DNA of 64,000 nucleotides, taken from Deroplatys truncata (lineage: Eukaryota; Arthropoda; Insecta; Mantodea; Mantidae). Below, one piece after another: positions 59,410 to 64,000 of this stretch. The stretch is from contig CM060990.1 in assembly GCA_030765065.1 (NCBI GenBank), positions 11,221,501 to 11,285,500 of the forward strand, read 5' to 3'. The notes beneath the pieces are model-generated. The model was not told the origin of the DNA. It worked only from the letters and a program-made list of their open reading frames with translations, and did not search any database. The first letter of the stretch is position 1. Each line of letters begins with the position of its first letter. The position numbers and the translations under genes were made by a program.

Positions 59410-61135
59410 TCACGAGAAAATCTTTATCTTTGACTTACATTCTTTTAAGCACTGTTTGTAATGGCGTAATGTAATGGCGTAATGTCCATACGCATATGTC
59501 GTTATTCCATCCTCAGCAATAATTCTTTTATCATCAAACGGAGTCAATGCAATTTTATTCACTTGCACTGTGGAAAGAGCATGCTCCCGTGACAGGATCA
59601 GATTCATAGGTGTTCTGATGATTTCTCCGGTTTTAAGACAGTCTGTATAGCTGTCAAACGAAATGTACTGCTTAATAGCGCTACGTTTTATACCTTTAAT
59701 CTTTTTTATCATTGAACCTTGAATATCTAAGGCATACTTCTTAGGACGTAGTCCAACAAAGCGTAGGATGATTTTACCATTAGCCTCATCTTTAAATTTT
59801 CCCAACACCTTCTTGTTTAGAGCTGAATAGCATATATGGTTGACAGGGTAATCAGCTGTATTTAAGTGTTCGAGAAAACGTAGCTTGTCGTGGAACACAT
59901 CTTCAGTAGTAACACGATGAATGAACGAATCAGTGTCCATATACATAAGCTTCAGGTTTTCAGCTCCATAACAAGGCAACAACACGTCGTAATGATAGTT
60001 ATACATTAATATCTTGGAGATATCCAACACACTCATACCGATGTATATAGGCTCGTTGAACACGATCTGACGAGAGGCCATATGCACAGTAGCTAGATTA
60101 GAAGCGTATATCGTCCTGTCGATAAACGTAGGCTTTGCAATTAACTTTTCCAGAGTCTTCTCGTTTGTCACCAACCGGATATCCACACGATTACGAAGGT
60201 TCTCCATTGTTTTTCCAAAAATGGCGTTGTTAAACAGTTTGTAGAGATCCTTCTCAAAATCATTTGCAGCTTGTTGTCGTAGTCTGTTATTAAATTCCAC
60301 ATATGGTTTTAACCACTGTGACTGTCGAAATTGTAGCACACGATGAATTTTTGTTAACCGTAGTCCATGATTAAGAGCTTGCTTCATAGTCATGTAATGT
60401 GCTACATACTTCTTTCGAGGTCCAAGGTGAGGTATCAGTTTCTTTGTAGTCGAGTCCTTTGGTTTCAGACACTCAGGCAGGAATGGTAAATCGTTATGCA
60501 GATCGTGAAGTTCTGTAGGATACTCAATGTCGACTTGTAATATATATCCATGAGCATCATCTTCTTGTAGCCTTTCTATGTCGATTTCTTCAGGCGAAAC
60601 GCACTAAAATCCACCAAAAGGAAGGGTGTGACACATGGCCCACCCATATTGGTTATTGGCGTCCTCGTATGTGATAAATTGGGTTGGTGTCGACGGATCA
60701 AACTTATCCATGTAAGTGTTATTAGCCTCTGCATACCGATGGGACACTTGGCATAAACCTCCTCTTATGCCGGATTCCACCATGAGTAGTTGCTCATAAT
60801 CTTGCAACAGTTCCAGTTCGATTCCAGTATACAGTAACATGGCGTCCCATGTAAGTCCTGGAGAGGTAAAATAATGTGCTGGATCGACTTTATGCGTTTC
60901 GAGAGCTTGATCTCTAAATGTCTCAAAGACATCAGCTAGAAGAGGTACATCAGATATTAAGTAAAGGTCACTGTATTCTCCCAGGTTTCTCACATTGAAC
61001 AGTCTCCATACATTTCTAGCATGTTCGTAGTCAGCATCACTAATTTCTTCTTCATTCAGTTTATTGTAGAAGTAGTTCTTAGGAGGCAGGCAGGTTTCGT
61101 TCAAGACGTTCGTGTTCGAGACCTTGAGGGGAGAG
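59410..61135 (-). mobile_element. Polinton/Maverick-like protein-primed DNA polymerase B fossil
   Basis: The minus strand carries the protein-primed family-B polymerase of the DNA_pol_B_2 type. The upstream part has LPPKNYFYNKLNEEEISDADY, LYLISDVPLLADVFE, AHYFTSPGLTWDAMLL and ITYEDANNQYGWAM (palm motif A region). The downstream part has NNAIFGKTMENLRNR and KLMYMDTDSF (motif C). This polymerase type is known from Polintons/Mavericks, adintoviruses and relatives. No integrase, ATPase, protease or capsid part, and no terminal repeats, are seen nearby. It is broken, with a few breaks, yet long stretches stay open, so it is not very old. Its 5' side ends where a LINE begins. Confidence 0.88.
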
Positions 61136-61301
61136 GTCGTATCAGGACGTTCCAAGTACACGCAGGTATAAACAAGTAGCGGCCATGGGGGTGGAGTTGA
61201 TGGTTTACCGAGCAAGGATCGGAATGCGGACGGGTAGGGGATCGTGGATAGCAGGTAGTCGGGTATTAGGTAGGACGAACGTAACGTCCAAGTGTTATTT
61301 T

Positions 61302-62177
61302 ATGGCGTTTATTTTAGTAATTTTGCTCGTGATAGGAGGTGTTGAATTAAACCCAGGACCTGTGACTGATGAAGGATGAGGGAGCTGCAACAAAGCTTTA
61401 AGGACAGGACTACAATGCAGCAGCTGCGCGAAGTGGTACCATTTTGGTTGCCAAAAAATTAAGAGGGACCAGAACATCGAAGAAAACTGGGAATGTAAGG
61501 ACTGCAGGGGAACTGAAACTGTCATCGCAAATCAGAAGAAACTGGAGAAGCTGCAAGAAGAAGCACGGGTGTTACGCGAGAAGCTCCAACGCGCGGAAGA
61601 GAAAATTCGGAAGTTAGAAGAAGAGAATAGCCAACTCAGGGAGCTCAGGAAAGAAAATGGACAAGAAAAGGGGAAACCATGTTTGATAGTCGGAGACTCT
61701 ATTGTGAGAAATGCGGGGAACCCGAATGCAGAGGTAGCTTGCTATCCTGGCATAAGGACTGAAGGACTGCTGGGGGAAATCGAGAAAAAGCAAGAGGAGA
61801 TGGAAGACAGCTATAAGACGATTGTATTGCACGTTGGGAGCAATGTCCTGCGGAGAAGTGTAAACTACGTGATGGGAGACATGTACGACTTAGTTAAACG
61901 GACAAGGCAGCTATTTCCCTCAGCGAAGATCGTCGTTAGTGGAGTTTTGAGACGACGCGATGTCAACTGGAGGAAGATAATGCAGGTAAACGACTCGTAT
62001 GCATGGGTAGCGGAGCGACTGGGCGCGAAGTTTCTGGACCCAAATTCGTGGATTGAAGACTGGGACTACGGACGGGACGGTGTGCACTTAAACCGAAGTG
62101 GATCTTCGAAGTTGGCAGCTTTGTTCGGGAGGGTGACGACGTGGAGCGATGGCAGCAAGCGGCAGAAGCAACAGTGA
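61302..62177 (+). CDS. LINE ORF1: 2A-like leader, PHD finger, coiled coil, SGNH esterase
   Basis: I choose ATG 61,302 because it opens a hydrophobic leader leading to GGVELNPGP, a 2A-like ribosome-skipping motif with Gly in place of the usual Asp. TGA at 61,377 then interrupts the same frame. Directly after it comes a PHD-type Cys/His finger (CSSCAKWYHFGC, then WECKDC), a coiled coil (KLQRAEEKIRKLEEENSQL) and an SGNH hydrolase domain with GDSI at 61,692-61,703, HVGSN and DGVHL near 62,080, the expected Ser, Asn and Asp/His blocks. PHD plus esterase ORF1 proteins are known in the CR1/L2 group, where they bind element RNA and possibly lipids. If the TGA is a mutation, one base separates this copy from an intact ORF1. 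Confidence 0.85.
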
Positions 62178-62219
62178 CAACAACCTCGGAGAAACGAAGA
62201 TTCACAGGTAGGGGCTGGC

Positions 62220-64000
62220 TTTTTAAGGCTGTTACAGGTAAATTGCCGTAGTATTATGAATAAAGTTGTAGAGTTTTGGAATTTAATGGAGATATGTAAC
62301 CAAATGTAATTATAGGTACGGAGTCATGGCTAAATGTTGATATAAATGATGCGGAAGTTTTCAGCTCAGATTACAGTGTGTTTAGGAGGGACAGGGACGG
62401 AAGGGGAGGGGGAATTTTTATTTGCGCTAAGTCAGAGTTACAAAGCAAAGCGCTATGGGTAGAAGAGGATGTAGAGATTATGGCAATTGAAATTATTGAT
62501 CAAAAAAACGAAGGTAATAATATAACAATAATAGCTTGCTACAGACCACCTAGCGAAACTAATCACAAAACGTTGCATAAATTAATAGAAAAAATCTCTT
62601 CCGTAAAGGGAAACGTTATTGTAGCAGGGGATGTAAATCTGCCAAATGTAAACTGGAAAGGTCAGTTAATAGGAGGCGAAGACCAAAATCTTGTTAATTT
62701 TCTGGTTTGGGAACAGGGTTTGTTGCAAGTCGTTAACACAAGTACTCGGCAATCAGCCTTACTAGATGTATTTTTATGCAGGCCTCAGTCTTTGTTTGCT
62801 GAATGTGAGGTCTTGCCAGGTATCAGTGACCACCATTGTGTGCAATTAGATGTAAGCTGGGGGGGACGATTGAACCGGTTTGAATTAGAACAAACATCAA
62901 TTAGCTGGAATTTCCAGAAAGCGGACGGGGCTGCTATTCAGAATTTTCTACGCGAGCAATATTGGTCTTTCGTAAAATCTGCCACTAGTGTAAATGAAGC
63001 CTGGGCTAGCTTCAAAACACTTACTTCGGAAGCAATTATGAAACATCTACCTTTTAAATTTATGAAAAATAACGCTGATCCAGAATTTTATACAAAACGT
63101 ATTAGGTCACTTAAAAGGAAAACAAGGCGCGCGTATCATAAAAGGAGGAAATCAGAATGGCATTTTATTAAATTTAAAGAACTAACCAAGAATTTACAAA
63201 ACGAAAAGTTGCAAGCGCAGGAGCGGTTCTTAGAACAAATTTTAAATAAGGAAAGTGATGGATGGAAAGCATTTTACAATTATGTGAGGAGACGCAGGGG
63301 TAATAAAGAAGGCATACCAGATTTCAAAGTTAACGGGACTGCCGTAATAAATGATAAGGAAAAGGCGAACATATTAAATGCACATTTTGTATCGGTGTTT
63401 CATCAAATGGATGATAGTCCTGAACGGGAAAATAGGAGTGGTGGAGAATCGCTATTTGAAATAATGGCGCCAAAATTACGTAAAAGGATCAAGATGCTAC
63501 AGAATCGAAAATCAAGAGGGCCGGACAACGTACCTACTGAAATATTAAAAATAGGGGGAGAAGCCATGATTCCCTACCTAATGCTCTTGTTTAACATGTC
63601 AATTAACAACCGTGCACTACCGGAAGACTGGAAATCCGCTATTGTAGTTCCAATATACAAAGGGGGTAATAAAACAGAAATAAATAATTATCGGCCTGTC
63701 AGCCTAACGTCGGTAGTGTGTAAAGTAATGGAGCATCTAATTGCAGAATACATACGGGAGGAATTAGAAAACAAACAGTGGTTCAACAAAGCGCAACATG
63801 GGTTTAGATCCGGGTATTCATGTGAAAGTCAAACAACTTCATTAATTCAAGATTTGGCAGATGAGGTGGATGCAGGGGGAAGGACTGATGCAGTGGTGAT
63901 AGATTTTTCTAAAGCTTTTGACGTAGTGCCACATAGTTTACTCATCCGGAAACTAGCAAATGCGGGACTTGATAATCGCGTTGTATTGTGGGTAGAACAA
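62220..64000 (+). CDS. LINE ORF2: APE endonuclease and reverse transcriptase (partial)
   Basis: It begins just after ORF1 with LLQVNCRSIMNK (Asn of the endonuclease). The frame shifts once near 62,297, after which GTESWL (Glu), RRDRDGRGGGIFI, ACYRPPS, GDVNLPNVNW and GISDHHC (catalytic Asp-His) complete an AP-type endonuclease by about 62,850. A Lys/Arg-rich linker follows. The reverse transcriptase starts with KSRGPDNVP, IYKGGN, NNYRPVSLTS, QHGFRSGYSC and VIDFSKAFDVVPH (first catalytic Asp near 63,900). The frame is then open to the window end, before the YADD motif. It nicks target DNA and copies element RNA by target-primed reverse transcription. Over 560 open codons after the single frameshift mean a young copy. 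Confidence 0.92.

Larger units (their letters stand above)
61130..64000 (+). mobile_element. CR1/L2-like non-LTR retrotransposon (LINE), 5' part
   Basis: A 5' region, a 2A-like leader, ORF1 and most of the N-terminal half of ORF2 follow in normal order, so the copy is nearly full length at its 5' end and runs past the window. It lies directly against the PolB fossil in the opposite direction, which suggests it jumped into that element. Confidence 0.9.

Overview
The window looks like repeat-rich intergenic DNA from an arthropod, most likely an insect with a large genome. The reasons are the transposon families present: rosa-type (DD41D) Tc1/mariner transposons, a CR1/L2-like LINE with a 2A-like leader, PHD finger and esterase ORF1, a tRNA-derived SINE of an insect-common type, hAT and LTR relics, and a protein-primed PolB fossil. 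There are also short TATA-driven genes with GT-AG introns. I see no convincing ordinary host gene. The species cannot be fixed from this sequence alone.

Layout. 0-6.7 kb: degenerate tandem repeats, including a series of blocks each carrying a minus-strand tRNA B-box-like motif. 6.8-8.6 kb: a dead rosa-type transposon. 9.4-11.4 kb: a SINE and a gag-like LTR fossil. 11.5-12.3 kb and 17.7-18.5 kb: two copies of an unnamed dispersed repeat, here called family R. 12.7-13.6 kb: a very homogeneous 130-bp tandem repeat. 15.4-15.8 kb: a solo LTR. 20.8-24.6 kb: a mariner-like fragment, a SINE and a decayed hAT element. 26.5-28.4 kb: a second rosa copy.

The centrepiece is 28,990-55,235, a 26.2-kb insertion. 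It is bounded by a 6-bp duplication (AATATG) and splits a third copy of family R. The paralogous R copies act as empty sites and show that the whole 26 kb went in as one unit. It has about 7.8-kb inverted terminal repeats. Each carries the same short genes: a 155-aa zinc-finger-like protein, a 124-aa two-exon protein with a TATA box, and a gene built of repeated phase-1 exons starting with a GLYFG motif. Between the arms lie 10.6 kb of about 505 tandem copies of a 21-bp unit, all in one direction. The mirror axis is not central: it lies at the left edge of the array, in a self-complementary AAACTGATCAGTTT within a repeat unit. I recognise no transposase, integrase or polymerase inside it. A 6-bp duplication and AG-starting termini are compatible with a Polinton-related or new class of giant palindromic element.

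Right flank: the rest of the split R copy, a decayed LINE reverse-transcriptase relic (55.6-56.1 kb), a 1.6-kb roughly 70-bp minisatellite, an ACGTAAC-rich repeat, and a broken Polinton-like PolB fossil (59.4-61.1 kb). A near-complete CR1/L2-like LINE abuts the fossil and runs off the window end. Its ORF2 (endonuclease and the start of the reverse transcriptase) stays open to base 64,000.
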